Assembly (NCBI GenBank): GCA_020847535.1
Contig: JADLBU010000003.1
Coordinates: 93,998 to 144,503, forward strand
DNA length: 50,506 bases
Reading direction: 5' to 3'
Origin: Phycisphaerales bacterium
GTDB taxonomy: Bacteria; Planctomycetota; Phycisphaerae; Phycisphaerales; UBA1924
Shown here: positions 32,826 through 40,941 of the stretch, piece by piece
Layout: every line of letters begins with the position of its first letter
How positions within the stretch are numbered: position 1 is the stretch's first letter
Program-made: the position numbers and the translations under genes
Notes under the pieces: generated by a model
What the model was told of the DNA's origin: nothing
The model's database searches: none
Seen by the model: only the letters and a program-made list of their open reading frames with translations

Positions 32826-33656
32826 ATGGATCAGCGGTTTGCGCAGTTTCCGAGAGATTTGGCGAACCGGGCTCGGTCGGTGCGGCTGGGCGCGATGGCT
32901 GTGCCGACGCTGCTGGCGCATCCGGACTGGGAGAAGCCTGCGCCGGTGATGTTCTGGATGCACGGGCGGACGGTGAACAAGGAGCTGGATCCGGGGCGAT
33001 ATCTGCGGTGGGTGCGGGCTGGGATCGCGGCGATCGCGATCGACTTGCCGGGGCATGGTGAGCGGTACGACGAGGAGATGCAGTCGCCCTTGCACACGCT
33101 GGATGTGCTGGAACGGGTGGTGGGCGAGATCGACCTGGTGCTTGCCGCGCTGAAGTCATCGCAGCACGGGGAGTTGTTTGATCAATCGCGGATGGGGATC
33201 GGTGGGATGTCGGCGGGGGGGATGGCGGCGTTACGGAGGCTGTGCGATCCGCAACCCCCACATCCATTTCGTGCGGCGGCGGTGGAATGCACGACGGGTT
33301 GGCTGGAGGCGTTGTATTTCCCGGAGAAGGCGGGGGTTCCGCGAGCGGAGCGGTGGATCGTGGATCATGCGCCAGCGCGGGTCGCGGGGCTTGATCCGAT
33401 GCAGCACATGGGCGGGATGAGGCCGATCCCGCTGCTGGTGCTGCATTCGGAGGCGGACATGGTGGTGCCGTGGAAGGGGATGGCGGTGTTTGTTGAGCGG
33501 CTGAAGAGACATTACGTGCAAGCGGGCGCGGATGCTGCGATGATCGAGGTGATGACGTGGCCCCAGACGGGTGCGCCGCAGGAGCACGCTGGGTTCGGGC
33601 GGGTGGCGAACGATGCGAAGAACGCGCAGGTGGAGTTCTTGAAGAGAACGTTGTGA
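32826..33656 (+). CDS. Alpha/beta hydrolase
   Basis: Product of 276 residues, no signal peptide. The dienelactone-hydrolase/peptidase-like fold is clear: MFWMHGRTVNKELD (oxyanion region), IAIDLPGHGERYD, nucleophile elbow GIGGMSAGGMAAL (Ser), LLVLHSEADMVVPWKGM (acid Asp), and PQEHAGFG (His). The catalytic triad is therefore complete. ATG 32826 lacks a strong ribosome binding site. It follows the hydroxylase gene by 112 bases and precedes the MFS transporter gene by 82; all three could be one transcript for lipid or ester use, but this is only positional. Confidence 0.88.
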   Translation: MDQRFAQFPRDLANRARSVRLGAMAVPTLLAHPDWEKPAPVMFWMHGRTVNKELDPGRYLRWVRAGIAAIAIDLPGHGERYDEEMQSPLHTLDVLERVVGEIDLVLAALKSSQHGELFDQSRMGIGGMSAGGMAALRRLCDPQPPHPFRAAAVECTTGWLEALYFPEKAGVPRAERWIVDHAPARVAGLDPMQHMGGMRPIPLLVLHSEADMVVPWKGMAVFVERLKRHYVQAGADAAMIEVMTWPQTGAPQEHAGFGRVANDAKNAQVEFLKRTL

Positions 33657-33666
33657 CGGAGAAGAA

Positions 33667-33699
33667 GGCATCGAGGCACCGAGGCATCAAGGCATCGAG
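33667..33699 (+). repeat. Octamer repeat family B array
   Basis: Units GGCATCGA, GGCACCGA, GGCATCAA, GGCATCGA in tandem between the hydrolase and transporter genes. Confidence 0.7.
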
Positions 33700-33738
33700 C
33701 TCCCAACTGGGGTAGCGAGTGGGGCGCGGCGAGCGCTG

Positions 33739-35013
33739 GTGCTTTTGCTTCTGATCAACCTGTTCAACTACATCGATCGGTACATATTGGCGGCGGTGGC
33801 GCCGGAGATCGGGGAGGAGTTTTTCGGAGTGGGAGAGGGGGCGGATCCGGCGGCCAACTTCAAGCTGGGGCTGCTCAGCACGGCATTTCTGGTGACGTAC
33901 ATGGTGGCAGCGCCGGTGTTCGGGTGGATGGGAGACCGGTGGCGGCGGTGGGTGATCATCGGGCTGGGGGTGATTGCGTGGAGTTTGGCGACCGGTGCAT
34001 CGGGGATCGCGTGGACGTTCGGGATGCTGCTGGCGTGCCGGGTGTTCGTGGGGCTGGGTGAGGCTGCGTACGGGCCGATCGCGCCCACGGTCATTTCGGA
34101 CCTGTACCCGGTGTCGAAGCGGGGGGCGGTGCTGTCGTGGTTTTATGTGGCGATCCCGGTGGGGAGCGCGCTTGGGTATCTCTTGGGGGGTGTCTTGGCG
34201 AAGGCGTGGGGGAGCTGGCACGGGCCGTTCATCATCATGATGGCGCCGGGGCTGGCGCTGGGGGTGGTGTGCTTCTTCATGCGCGAGCCGGCGAGGGGGC
34301 TTGCTGATGGGGTGGCGGATGCGAAGGTGGAGGCATCGCGGAAGATGCGGCTGCGCGATTGCGCGGTATTGGCGCGGACGCCTTCGTTTGTCTACAACAC
34401 GGTGGGGATGACGGCGATGACGTTCGCGGTGGGTGGGATCGGGTACTGGATGCCGAAGTTCGCGAGCGAGCGAGCGCCGGGCGAGATGGGGATGGAGAAG
34501 CTGGCGCACGTGAACATGGTGTTCGGCGCGATCACGGTGGTCGCGGGGCTGACGGCGACCATTGCGGGTGGGTACCTGGCGGACCGGCTGCGGGCGCGGT
34601 GGGGCGGATCCTATTTCCTGGTGTCGGGGATCGGGATGCTGATCTCAGCGCCGTTCGTGGTGCTGTCGCTGTATGCGCCGTACCCGATGGCGTGGTGGAT
34701 GATGTTCATCGGGATGTTCTTTTTGTTCATCGGGACGGGGCCGACGAACACGGTGCTGGCGAACGTGACGCATCCGGGGATCCGGGCATCGGCGTTCGCG
34801 ATCAATATCTTCCTGATTCACACGCTGGGCGATGCGATCTCGCCGCCGTTGATGGGATGGATCAAGGACCGGACGGGGAGCTGGGATATCTCGTTCTTCG
34901 TGTGCGCGGGGATGATCGTGGCGGGGGGGATTGCGTGGATGTTGGGGGCGAGGTATTTGAAGAGGGATACGGACAGGGTGAGTGGGGGGGGAGAGGGCCA
35001 GATGGCCAGATAG
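33739..35013 (+). CDS. MFS transporter, Spinster-like
   Basis: Product of 424 residues from GTG 33739; the frame is open further upstream but has no better start. Twelve hydrophobic segments fit the major facilitator superfamily. The first, LLLLINLFNYIDRYILAAVAPEI, and RVFVGLGEAAYGPIAPTVISDLYP with GWMGDRWRRW are typical of Spinster-related carriers. The substrate (lipid, sugar or organic anion) cannot be told. The last residues (VSGGGEGQMAR) come from the GGCCAGATGGCCAGAT repeat that begins at 34995, so the natural end has probably shifted. The stop is 3 bases from the rnc stop (convergent). Confidence 0.92.
   Translation: MLLLLINLFNYIDRYILAAVAPEIGEEFFGVGEGADPAANFKLGLLSTAFLVTYMVAAPVFGWMGDRWRRWVIIGLGVIAWSLATGASGIAWTFGMLLACRVFVGLGEAAYGPIAPTVISDLYPVSKRGAVLSWFYVAIPVGSALGYLLGGVLAKAWGSWHGPFIIMMAPGLALGVVCFFMREPARGLADGVADAKVEASRKMRLRDCAVLARTPSFVYNTVGMTAMTFAVGGIGYWMPKFASERAPGEMGMEKLAHVNMVFGAITVVAGLTATIAGGYLADRLRARWGGSYFLVSGIGMLISAPFVVLSLYAPYPMAWWMMFIGMFFLFIGTGPTNTVLANVTHPGIRASAFAINIFLIHTLGDAISPPLMGWIKDRTGSWDISFFVCAGMIVAGGIAWMLGARYLKRDTDRVSGGGEGQMAR
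34995..35013 (+). repeat. Dispersed repeat family F (GGCCAGATGGC)
   Basis: GGGCCAGATGGCCAGATAG, overlapping the 3' end of the MFS gene. Further copies at 36157-36221 and 48491-48535. Confidence 0.65.
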
Positions 35014-35016
35014 GAA

Positions 35017-35844
35017 CTACTTGTCGGTGGCGTGGTGAGCCGCGCCGTTGGTTGTGGGTGTGGTTGTGGTTGGGGGTGTTGGTTGCGTCATCGTGGGGGG
35101 GGGGGTGGGGGTGGGGGTGGGGGTGGGGGTGACGACTCGGACGTGGCCGTCGGGGCAATCTTCGACGACTTTGAGGGCGCGGAGGGCGTTGAGGGCGGCC
35201 ATCTGCTCAGCGCGCTTCTTGGATTGGCCCCACGAGGACTCGTAGCGCTCCCCGCCGAGCTCGACGGAGATCTTGAAGCACTTGGCGTGGTCGGGCCCTT
35301 TCTCATCGAGGACGCGATAGCTGGGGGTCTGGCCGAGCTCCTGCTGCGAGTATTGCTGGAGGACGGACTTGAAGTTCTGCTGGTGACCGCTGGCGGCGGC
35401 CTGTTCGATGAGTGGATCGACAAGGGGATCGATGAACTGGCGAGCCGCATCGATGCCGCCGTCGAGGTAGACAGCGCCGATGAGTGATTCGAGGACGGCG
35501 GCGAGCAGTGAGGCGGGCATGCCTTCGCCGTTGAGCATTCCCTTTCCGATGACGAGGAATTCGCCCAAGCCGAGCTGGCGGGCGATCTGGGTGCAGGTAG
35601 CGCGGGAGACCGCGAGCGACTTGATTTTGGTCATCTCGCCTTCGAGGAGTGCGGGGTAGCGTTCGAAGATGCGCTGGCAGACGACCAGGCCAAGGACGGC
35701 ATCGCCAAGGAATTCGAGCCGTTCGTTGGAGTGGATGCGGGCCTCGACGAAGGAGGCGTGGGTGAGGGCGATGTCGAGGAGATCCGGGTTTTTGAAGGTA
35801 TAGCCGAGGGCTCCCTGGGCTCGCGCGCGAATGGATGGATCCAT
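35017..35844 (-). CDS. rnc: Ribonuclease III
   Basis: Cleaves double-stranded RNA during rRNA and mRNA processing. About 275 residues from ATG 35844, with GGAG 5 bases upstream; the frame extends to 35919 without support. The catalytic domain has NERLEFLGDAVLGLVV (family signature) and ESLIGAVYLDGG (second acidic site). The dsRNA-binding domain is near residues 160-235 (NFKSVLQQYSQQELGQTPSYRVL, SKKRAEQMAALNAL). The tail after residue ~240 is a Pro/Thr run (TPTPTPTPPPTMTQPTPPTTTTPTT) coded by a GGGGGT hexamer repeat and is not part of the family. Confidence 0.96.
   Translation of the reverse strand: MDPSIRARAQGALGYTFKNPDLLDIALTHASFVEARIHSNERLEFLGDAVLGLVVCQRIFERYPALLEGEMTKIKSLAVSRATCTQIARQLGLGEFLVIGKGMLNGEGMPASLLAAVLESLIGAVYLDGGIDAARQFIDPLVDPLIEQAAASGHQQNFKSVLQQYSQQELGQTPSYRVLDEKGPDHAKCFKISVELGGERYESSWGQSKKRAEQMAALNALRALKVVEDCPDGHVRVVTPTPTPTPTPPPTMTQPTPPTTTTPTTNGAAHHATDK
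35094..35131. repeat. Hexamer GGGGGT microsatellite in the rnc tail
   Basis: A run of G then about five GTGGGG units. It encodes the Pro-Thr repeats at the C terminus of RNase III. Confidence 0.75.
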
Positions 35845-36156
35845 GGGTTCTCCGGCGTACAGATTGGGCCGCCACGGTGAGGGTGTGGGGCCGCGGGGCG
35901 GGTGCGGGACGAAACGCACCGATCCAGGACGCGGAGGCTCGATGCTCGTCCTCCCCGGACGACGAGCTGCGAGCCATTGCGCACATGACCGGCTGTGCTG
36001 TCTCTTATCTTCGGCGGTTTTGGGCGCCGACGGGAGATGAAAGGCAGCGCTGGGGCCTTTGATCCCGTGCCGGATTGCGTGTGCAAGCGGCGGCGGGAAA
36101 AGAGGTTATGTCAGGGAGGCTACCAGGGTTGCGGGGGGGTGCCAAGGGGATTTTTG

Positions 36157-36221
36157 GACATCGGACCAGATTGGGGCCCGTCGGATGGCCAGATTGCAGA
36201 GAGCCAGCTGGCCAGATTGTG
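36157..36221 (+). repeat. Dispersed repeat family F copies
   Basis: GGACCAGATTGG, GGATGGCCAGATTG and GAGCCAGCTGGCCAGATTG follow each other as diverged copies of the unit also seen at 34995 and 48491. Confidence 0.6.
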
Positions 36222-36247
36222 GGGGTGAGGGGGTGAAGTTGGAGGGG

Positions 36248-36276
36248 GTGACGTCGGGTGGGGAGATGGCTAGAAT
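36248..36276 (+). promoter_or_regulatory. Sigma-70 type promoter of rpmH
   Basis: GTGACG (36248-36253), exactly 17 bases, TAGAAT (36271-36276); 4 and 5 of 6 consensus matches. It lies 57 bases before the rpmH ATG, and no other gene lies between. Confidence 0.65.
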
Positions 36277-36332
36277 CGTGACCCTACCCAGAGGCGGGTG
36301 GGGGTTTGGCATTCAGGAAGCGAGTCGATTCA

Positions 36333-36482
36333 ATGCATTATCCACACCGCATCAGCAAACGTAAGCGCAAGCGCAATCTGGGGTTCCGGGCGCGGATGCG
36401 GACGACCAACGGCCGCAAGATGATCAACCGCAAGCGGCGGGTCGGGCGTTCGTTGAACGTGGCGGATAAGAAGTACAGCTGA
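36333..36482 (+). CDS. rpmH: 50S ribosomal protein L34
   Basis: Product of 49 residues beginning MHYPHRISKRKRKRNLGFRA. The L34 core is intact: KRKRNLGFRARMRTTNGRKMINRKRRVGRSLNV, very basic, with the GFRARM and GR motifs that wrap 23S rRNA. It is slightly longer than the usual 44-47 residues. AGGAAG about 14 bases upstream is a loose ribosome binding site. The rnpA, yidC and dnaA genes usually found next to rpmH are absent. It has its own promoter (36248) and terminator (36547), so it is a single-gene unit. Confidence 0.97.
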   Translation: MHYPHRISKRKRKRNLGFRARMRTTNGRKMINRKRRVGRSLNVADKKYS

Positions 36483-36546
36483 GAGAAGGCACTGGGCATC
36501 AGGGCCGGATGTGTTGGTGTGCCTGGGTGATTTGTGAATGTAATGA

Positions 36547-36582
36547 CCGCCGCCGGCGAGGGCCGGCGGCGGTTTGTTTTTT
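36547..36582 (+). terminator. Rho-independent terminator of rpmH
   Basis: CCGCCGCCGGC (36547-36557) pairs perfectly with GCCGGCGGCGG (36562-36572), followed by TTTGTTTTTTG. A strong 11-bp stem. Confidence 0.93.
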
Positions 36583-36732
36583 GTCCAAGGCATCAGGCAT
36601 TGGGGCAGGAAGCGATGGGGTGCAGAAGCGGGGGAAGGGGCCGGATGAGCCTTGGAGGAGAAGTAGAGCGGGAAGCCCCTTCCACCTCGCAGGGCCGGCA
36701 CCTCCCCCGGAGTACCGGGCAGCGAGGAAGAT

Positions 36733-37125
36733 TCAGTCGATCTTGCGGCGCAGGGTTTCCATGACGGTCTGGGAGAGGCTGCGCTCGAGGATGCCGGCGT
36801 TGACGTTGATTTCGGTGATGGCATCGCTCTTCTTGGTGAGCTTGATGTCAACGGTCTTGTTGTCGGCGGTCTTGGCGGAGACGTTGCCGGTGAGGGCATC
36901 GCGGGTCTGGCGGATGGGGGTGAACTGGAGCTCGGCGATCGCGGCGTTGGCGGCGGCGTAGGCAGAATCGAGGCTGACGGAGGCGGTGGTGGAGACATCT
37001 CCGGTGATGGTGTTGGTTTCGGGGGCGGTAGTTGTGGAGTTTGATGAGCCTGAGGTTGAGGAGCAGGCAGGGAGCGTGCAGGCAAGCAACGTAAGGGATG
37101 CAAGCAGGATTGGGCGGATCCTCAT
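36733..37125 (-). CDS. Small lipoprotein, DUF3568-like
   Basis: Product of 130 residues. The N terminus RPILLASLTLLACTLPACSS has a lipobox (LPAC) for lipid attachment after signal peptidase II cleavage. A Ser/Thr-rich linker precedes a small alpha/beta domain (VSLDSAYAAANAAIAELQFTPIRQTRDALTGNVSAKTADNKTVDIKL) resembling DUF3568 lipoproteins, a match made by eye. It lies 50 bases downstream of the MCE gene on the same strand and probably belongs to that envelope lipid-transport set, perhaps as an outer-membrane partner. Confidence 0.82.
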   Translation of the reverse strand: MRIRPILLASLTLLACTLPACSSTSGSSNSTTTAPETNTITGDVSTTASVSLDSAYAAANAAIAELQFTPIRQTRDALTGNVSAKTADNKTVDIKLTKKSDAITEINVNAGILERSLSQTVMETLRRKID

Positions 37126-37175
37126 GGGTCGGTTCCTTTCCGATTCCTGATTCCGGCGTACGGACTGCGCGGGGA

Positions 37176-38195
37176 TTAGAACTGGATGGGGATGCCTTCA
37201 TCCTTGAGTTTCTGGATGAGCAACTGGAGTTCGGTGAGTGAGCGGTCGAGGCGCACCGCGGCATCGCGGAGGGAGTTGTAGAGGTCGGGGTTCTTGGCGA
37301 GCTGGCCGAGGGTGCCTTCGCCGCTGTTGATGCCAGCGGCGAGTTTCTGGAACTCGCCTGCGGCGAGGTCGATTTTCTGAAGGGTGGCGGTGGTCTGTGC
37401 GGTGAGCTGGTCGGCGGCGTTGCCGATCTTATCACCCTGGATCTGGATCTGTGCCTTGGCGGAGTCGGCGGCCTCGCGGAGGGAGGTCGAGGTCTTCTGG
37501 ACATCGGCGATCGCGGTCTTCGCGGCGGCGGCGAACTCGCGGACATCGTTGTGGAGTGATTCATCGGCGAGCCAGGCGTTGGCGTTGGCGAGCGCGATGT
37601 CGATGCGCTGGACGGTGCTGGCGAGGTTGGGTGGCTTGCCGGCCTTGACATCGTCGATGGTTCGTGGCGCGAAGAAGTCTTCGGCGGCAGCGCCGACCTT
37701 GTCGATGCGATCGGCGGCCTTGCCGAGACGATCGAGGGGTGCGGAGAGTGCGGTTTCTACGCGGTTGAAGAGGCTGTCAACCTGGCGCGTGCCCTGAAGG
37801 TATTCACCGGGCTGGATGAGGTCTGGTGGGGCGAGCGAGGCGCCATCTGGGATCTGGAAATCGAGGACGGCATCTCCGACAAAGCCCTTGTCCATGTAGA
37901 GCTTGAAGCTGCGGGGGACGCGAGCATCTCCCTGGACCTTGACGCGGACGTCGACGCCGTGGAGGGGGTCTTCGTAGGCGTTCCTGATGGAGACGATGGT
38001 GCCGATGCGGACACCCTGGAGCGCGACATCGGAGGTGGGTCGGAGTCCGGCGGCCTCGACGATGCGGAACTCGAATTCGTAGGTCTTGGCGAACAGATCG
38101 CGGATCTCGCCGAAGATGAAGAGGAGGCTGCCGAGTCCGGCGAGTCCGGCGAGTGCGACGAGGCCGGTGAGGAAGTCTCTGGATGCGCCCTTCAT
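37176..38195 (-). CDS. MCE (MlaD-like) family protein
   Basis: Product of 339 residues. A single N-terminal membrane helix (DFLTGLVALAGLAGLGSLLFIFGEI) anchors a periplasmic MCE domain at ~35-125: FRIVEAAGLRPTSDVALQGVRIGTIVSI and DKGFVGDAVLDFQIPDG. A long helical region follows (residues ~140-330, rich in Ala/Asp/Leu) that could form a coiled coil. MCE proteins bind lipids and pass them between membranes. ATPase gene upstream, lipoprotein gene downstream; no MlaE-type permease gene is adjacent. Spacing to the ATPase gene is 102 bases and contains family B octamers. Confidence 0.93.
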   Translation of the reverse strand: MKGASRDFLTGLVALAGLAGLGSLLFIFGEIRDLFAKTYEFEFRIVEAAGLRPTSDVALQGVRIGTIVSIRNAYEDPLHGVDVRVKVQGDARVPRSFKLYMDKGFVGDAVLDFQIPDGASLAPPDLIQPGEYLQGTRQVDSLFNRVETALSAPLDRLGKAADRIDKVGAAAEDFFAPRTIDDVKAGKPPNLASTVQRIDIALANANAWLADESLHNDVREFAAAAKTAIADVQKTSTSLREAADSAKAQIQIQGDKIGNAADQLTAQTTATLQKIDLAAGEFQKLAAGINSGEGTLGQLAKNPDLYNSLRDAAVRLDRSLTELQLLIQKLKDEGIPIQF

Positions 38196-38253
38196 GATGG
38201 TATCCGGGTGTGCGCTGGGGGTTGAGGGAATTGCAAAGAGGTTGATGGAGAGG

Positions 38254-38287
38254 AAGGCATCGAGGCAGGAGGCATCGAGGCATCAAG
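38254..38287 (+). repeat. Octamer repeat family B array
   Basis: GGCATCGA, a GGCAGGA variant, GGCATCGA, GGCATCAA between the MCE gene and its ATPase gene. Confidence 0.65.
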
Positions 38288-38297
38288 TGGAAGCGGG

Positions 38298-39170
38298 TTA
38301 CGGTATGACATCGGTGAGGGCGGGGCGTTGGCCGATGGATGTGGATTCGGTGGCGGTGTCGTCTTCGCGGCTGTACTCGCCGCGGAGGAAGTGCTGGACG
38401 CGGGGGTCCGGTGAGCGTTCGAGGTGGGAGTAGGGGCCATCGGCGATCACCTTGCCGCCGGTGAGCATGACGACGCGATCGGCGACCTTGCGCGCGGAGG
38501 TGAGGTCGTGGGTGACGACGATGCTGGTGACGTTGAGCTGGTCCTTGAGCTTGATGATGAGCTGGTTGATTCCATCGGCGCGGATGGGATCGAGGCCTGT
38601 GGTGGGTTCATCGTAGAGGACGACGCGGGGCTGGAGGACGATGGCGCGGGCGAGCGCGACGCGTTTTTTCTGGCCGCCGGAGAGCTGCGAGGGGAGCTTG
38701 TCCTGTACATCGGCGAGGTCGACGAGCTCGAGGGCGTGGGCGGCGCGGTCCTTGCGATCGGCGGGTGAGAGGGTGGTGTGCTCGATCATGGGGAACTCGA
38801 GGTTCTCCTCGACGGTCATGGAGTCGAAGAGGGCGCCCATCTGGAAGAGGAGTCCGATCTGGAGTCGGACGGGCTTGAGCTCGCGTTCGTTCCACTGGTC
38901 GATGCGCCGGCCGTCGAAGTAGATCTGGCCCGAGTCGGGGCGGAGGAGGCCGACGATGTGCTTGAGCATCACGGATTTGCCGGTGCCGGAGGGGCCGAGG
39001 ATGACGGTGGTCTGCGAGGGGTAGATGTCGAGGTTGAATCCGTCGAGGACGGTGAGGGGCGGGAAGGATTTTTGGACATCGACCAGCCGGATGAGGGGCA
39101 GGGGGGATCGATCGCCCCGGGGTGCCTGGGCGCGGGGAGATGTCGCGGAGGGCTCGAACGGGGCGGTCAT
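38298..39170 (-). CDS. ABC transporter ATPase, MlaF-like
   Basis: Product of 290 residues. Walker A is GPSGTGKSVMLKHI. The Q-loop region is LLFQMGALFDSMTVEENLEFPM, a string typical of MlaF-type (lipid/toluene resistance) ATPases. The signature motif is LSGGQKKRVALARAI, Walker B VVLYDEPTTGLDP, and the switch His is in VVTHDL. It should power the MCE protein encoded next to it. The permease subunit must be elsewhere in the genome. It is divergent from the NUDIX gene with a 64-base gap. Confidence 0.94.
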   Translation of the reverse strand: MTAPFEPSATSPRAQAPRGDRSPLPLIRLVDVQKSFPPLTVLDGFNLDIYPSQTTVILGPSGTGKSVMLKHIVGLLRPDSGQIYFDGRRIDQWNERELKPVRLQIGLLFQMGALFDSMTVEENLEFPMIEHTTLSPADRKDRAAHALELVDLADVQDKLPSQLSGGQKKRVALARAIVLQPRVVLYDEPTTGLDPIRADGINQLIIKLKDQLNVTSIVVTHDLTSARKVADRVVMLTGGKVIADGPYSHLERSPDPRVQHFLRGEYSREDDTATESTSIGQRPALTDVIP

Positions 39171-39234
39171 CTGGGGAGTACCCTAGTCTGCGATGAATGA
39201 TGCGGGCAATGGTATTCCGGGCTCGGAGGAGCAC

Positions 39235-39789
39235 ATGAGCCGGCGCGTGATTCATCGCGGAGCGAAGTTTGACTTCGAGCAGGTGGAGTATCGCGGGGCC
39301 GACGGCCGGGTGCTGGTGCGCGAGGTGGTGAGGCATCCGGGTGCGGTGGTGATCGTGCCGATCCTGCGGGGGGATGACGGGGTGGAGCGGATCGTGCTGA
39401 TCCGCAACTGGCGGGTGTCGTTGGGGGATTGGCTATGGGAATTGCCGGCGGGGACGAGGGAGAACGGTGAGGCTCCGGAGGCGACCGCAGCGCGGGAGCT
39501 GGTGGAGGAGACGGGGTACCGCGCGGGAAGGATCCGGGCGCTGGGGCGTTTCTATACATCCCCGGGTCTTTCGGACGAACTGATGTGGGCGTTTGTGGCG
39601 GAGGATCTGACGCTGGAGAAGCAGAAGCTGGAGGCGGACGAACGGATCAGCGTTCACACCGTAGAGGTGGGAGAGGTGATGGGGATGATCGAGCGGGGGG
39701 GGCTGATGGATGGGAAGTCGGTGTTGGGGGTGTTGGGGGTGTTGGGGGTGTTGCGGGTGAGGGGAGAAGGAAAAGCGAGTGAGGGGTGA
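39235..39789 (+). CDS. NUDIX hydrolase, ADP-ribose pyrophosphatase-like
   Basis: About 184 residues from ATG 39235, chosen because GGAGGA lies 5 bases upstream; ATG 39193 lacks a ribosome binding site. The NUDIX box is complete: GTRENGEAPEATAARELVEETGY fits Gx5Ex7REUxEExGU. Context residues VVIVPILR, LIRNWRVSLGDWLWELPAG and FYTSPGLSDELMWAFVAEDL match ADP-ribose pyrophosphatases (NudF type). The C terminus (SVLGVLGVLGVLRVRGEGKASEG) is coded by a 9-base tandem repeat, not by family sequence. Confidence 0.92.
   Translation: MSRRVIHRGAKFDFEQVEYRGADGRVLVREVVRHPGAVVIVPILRGDDGVERIVLIRNWRVSLGDWLWELPAGTRENGEAPEATAARELVEETGYRAGRIRALGRFYTSPGLSDELMWAFVAEDLTLEKQKLEADERISVHTVEVGEVMGMIERGGLMDGKSVLGVLGVLGVLRVRGEGKASEG
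39719..39758 (+). repeat. Nonamer repeat (GTGTTGGGG x4)
   Basis: Four near-perfect 9-base units, the last reading GTGTTGCGG. It keeps the reading frame and encodes the VLG VLG VLG tail of the NUDIX protein. Confidence 0.8.
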
Positions 39790-39910
39790 GGGGATGGCGA
39801 GTGTGGGATGAGTATTGGGGTCGGCGATGGGATTGGGGGGATTGGTGCGGATGGGGGCAACCCTCCCCAACCCCTCCCTCGGGGAGGGGCTTTAGAGGAA
39901 GGCGAGCGTG

Positions 39911-40882
39911 ATGGGGATTGCGGACCGGCAGTATTACGGTGATGATGAGCGGGCCCGGATGGTGCATGGGGTCCGGCTGGTCTCGTTCAACACGTGGATC
40001 ATCATCATCAACTGCGCGGTGTTCCTGCTGCAGGTGATGTCGCCATCGCTGGGCGGGTTCATCTTCAACTACGGGCACTTCTCGACGTATTTCGTGATCG
40101 ATGGTCACCACCTTGAGTTCTGGCGGCTGATCACGTTCCAGTTCCTGCACGGCAGCATCATGCACCTGGTGTTCAACATGCTGGGGCTGTACATGTTCGG
40201 AGAGCTGGTGGAGCGGCAGCTTGGGTTCAAGAAGTACGCGGCGTTCTACCTTGTGTGCGGGATCTTCGGTGGGCTGATGTACCTGGCGCTGAACCTCTTG
40301 GGGACGGTGGCGGCTTCGGCGGGGGTGTACCGGATCCCGGGGCTGCTCTACCCAGAGGATGCCTCGACGATTCTGTCGAAGATCCCTCTGATTGGGGCAT
40401 CGGCGGGGGTGTTCGGAGTGATCATGGCATCGGCGTTCATCGCGCCCAACGCGGTGGTGAATCTGCTGATCCCGCCGATCCCGCTGAAGCTCAGGACGTT
40501 CGCGTATGGGTACGTGGGGATCGCCTTCATCTCGGTGCTGATCGGGGCGAGAAACGCGGGCGGGGAGGCTGCGCATATCGGCGGGGCGCTGGCGGGGTAC
40601 TTCTTCATTCGGCGAGCACATCTGTTGACGGATTTCTTTGATGTGTTCACGGATTCGAGGAAGAGCGGGACGGCGAAGGCGCGGCTGCAGCCGGCGCCGA
40701 AGCGTGGTGGGGGTGGTGGCAGTGGGGGTGGGGTGTTGAGCAAACTGACGGGTCGCGGGGTTCCGAGCCAGGAGGAAGTGAACCGGATCCTGGACAAGGT
40801 GCGGAATGAGGGGCTGGCTTCGCTGAGCGAGCGCGAGAAGGAGACGTTGAGACGGGCGACGGAGGCGGAGCGCGGAGGATAA
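39911..40882 (+). CDS. Rhomboid family intramembrane serine protease
   Basis: About 323 residues from ATG 39911 (AGGAAGG 8 bases upstream); GTG 39908 is in frame too. Six or so hydrophobic helices. The first-loop motif FQFLHGSIMHLVFNMLGLYMFG, the catalytic Ser in LIGASAGVFGVIMA, and the catalytic His in EAAHIGGALAGYF are all present, so it should be active. A cytoplasmic C-terminal extension has a Gly run (PAPKRGGGGGSGGG) and a short helical domain (PSQEEVNRILDKVRNEGLASLSEREKETL) also seen in planctomycete rhomboids. A terminator follows at 40917. Confidence 0.95.
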   Translation: MGIADRQYYGDDERARMVHGVRLVSFNTWIIIINCAVFLLQVMSPSLGGFIFNYGHFSTYFVIDGHHLEFWRLITFQFLHGSIMHLVFNMLGLYMFGELVERQLGFKKYAAFYLVCGIFGGLMYLALNLLGTVAASAGVYRIPGLLYPEDASTILSKIPLIGASAGVFGVIMASAFIAPNAVVNLLIPPIPLKLRTFAYGYVGIAFISVLIGARNAGGEAAHIGGALAGYFFIRRAHLLTDFFDVFTDSRKSGTAKARLQPAPKRGGGGGSGGGVLSKLTGRGVPSQEEVNRILDKVRNEGLASLSEREKETLRRATEAERGG

Positions 40883-40916
40883 GGAACTCAAAGGGCAGGT
40901 TACAATGTGCAAATGA

Positions 40917-40940
40917 GGGACCGAGTCATCGGTCCTTTTT
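40917..40940 (+). terminator. Rho-independent terminator after the rhomboid gene
   Basis: GGACCGA (40918-40924), loop GTCA, TCGGTCC (40929-40935), then five T. It lies between this gene and the convergent broken sigma factor gene. Confidence 0.88.
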
Positions 40941-40941
40941 G

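Larger units (their letters stand above)
35845..36332. other. Divergent intergenic region rnc / rpmH
   Basis: 488 bases with no recognised gene. It holds a stem-loop GCTCGTC (35944-35950) / GACGAGC (35961-35967), the family F repeat copies at 36157-36221, and the rpmH promoter at 36248-36276. Weak open frames here are not supported. Confidence 0.6.
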
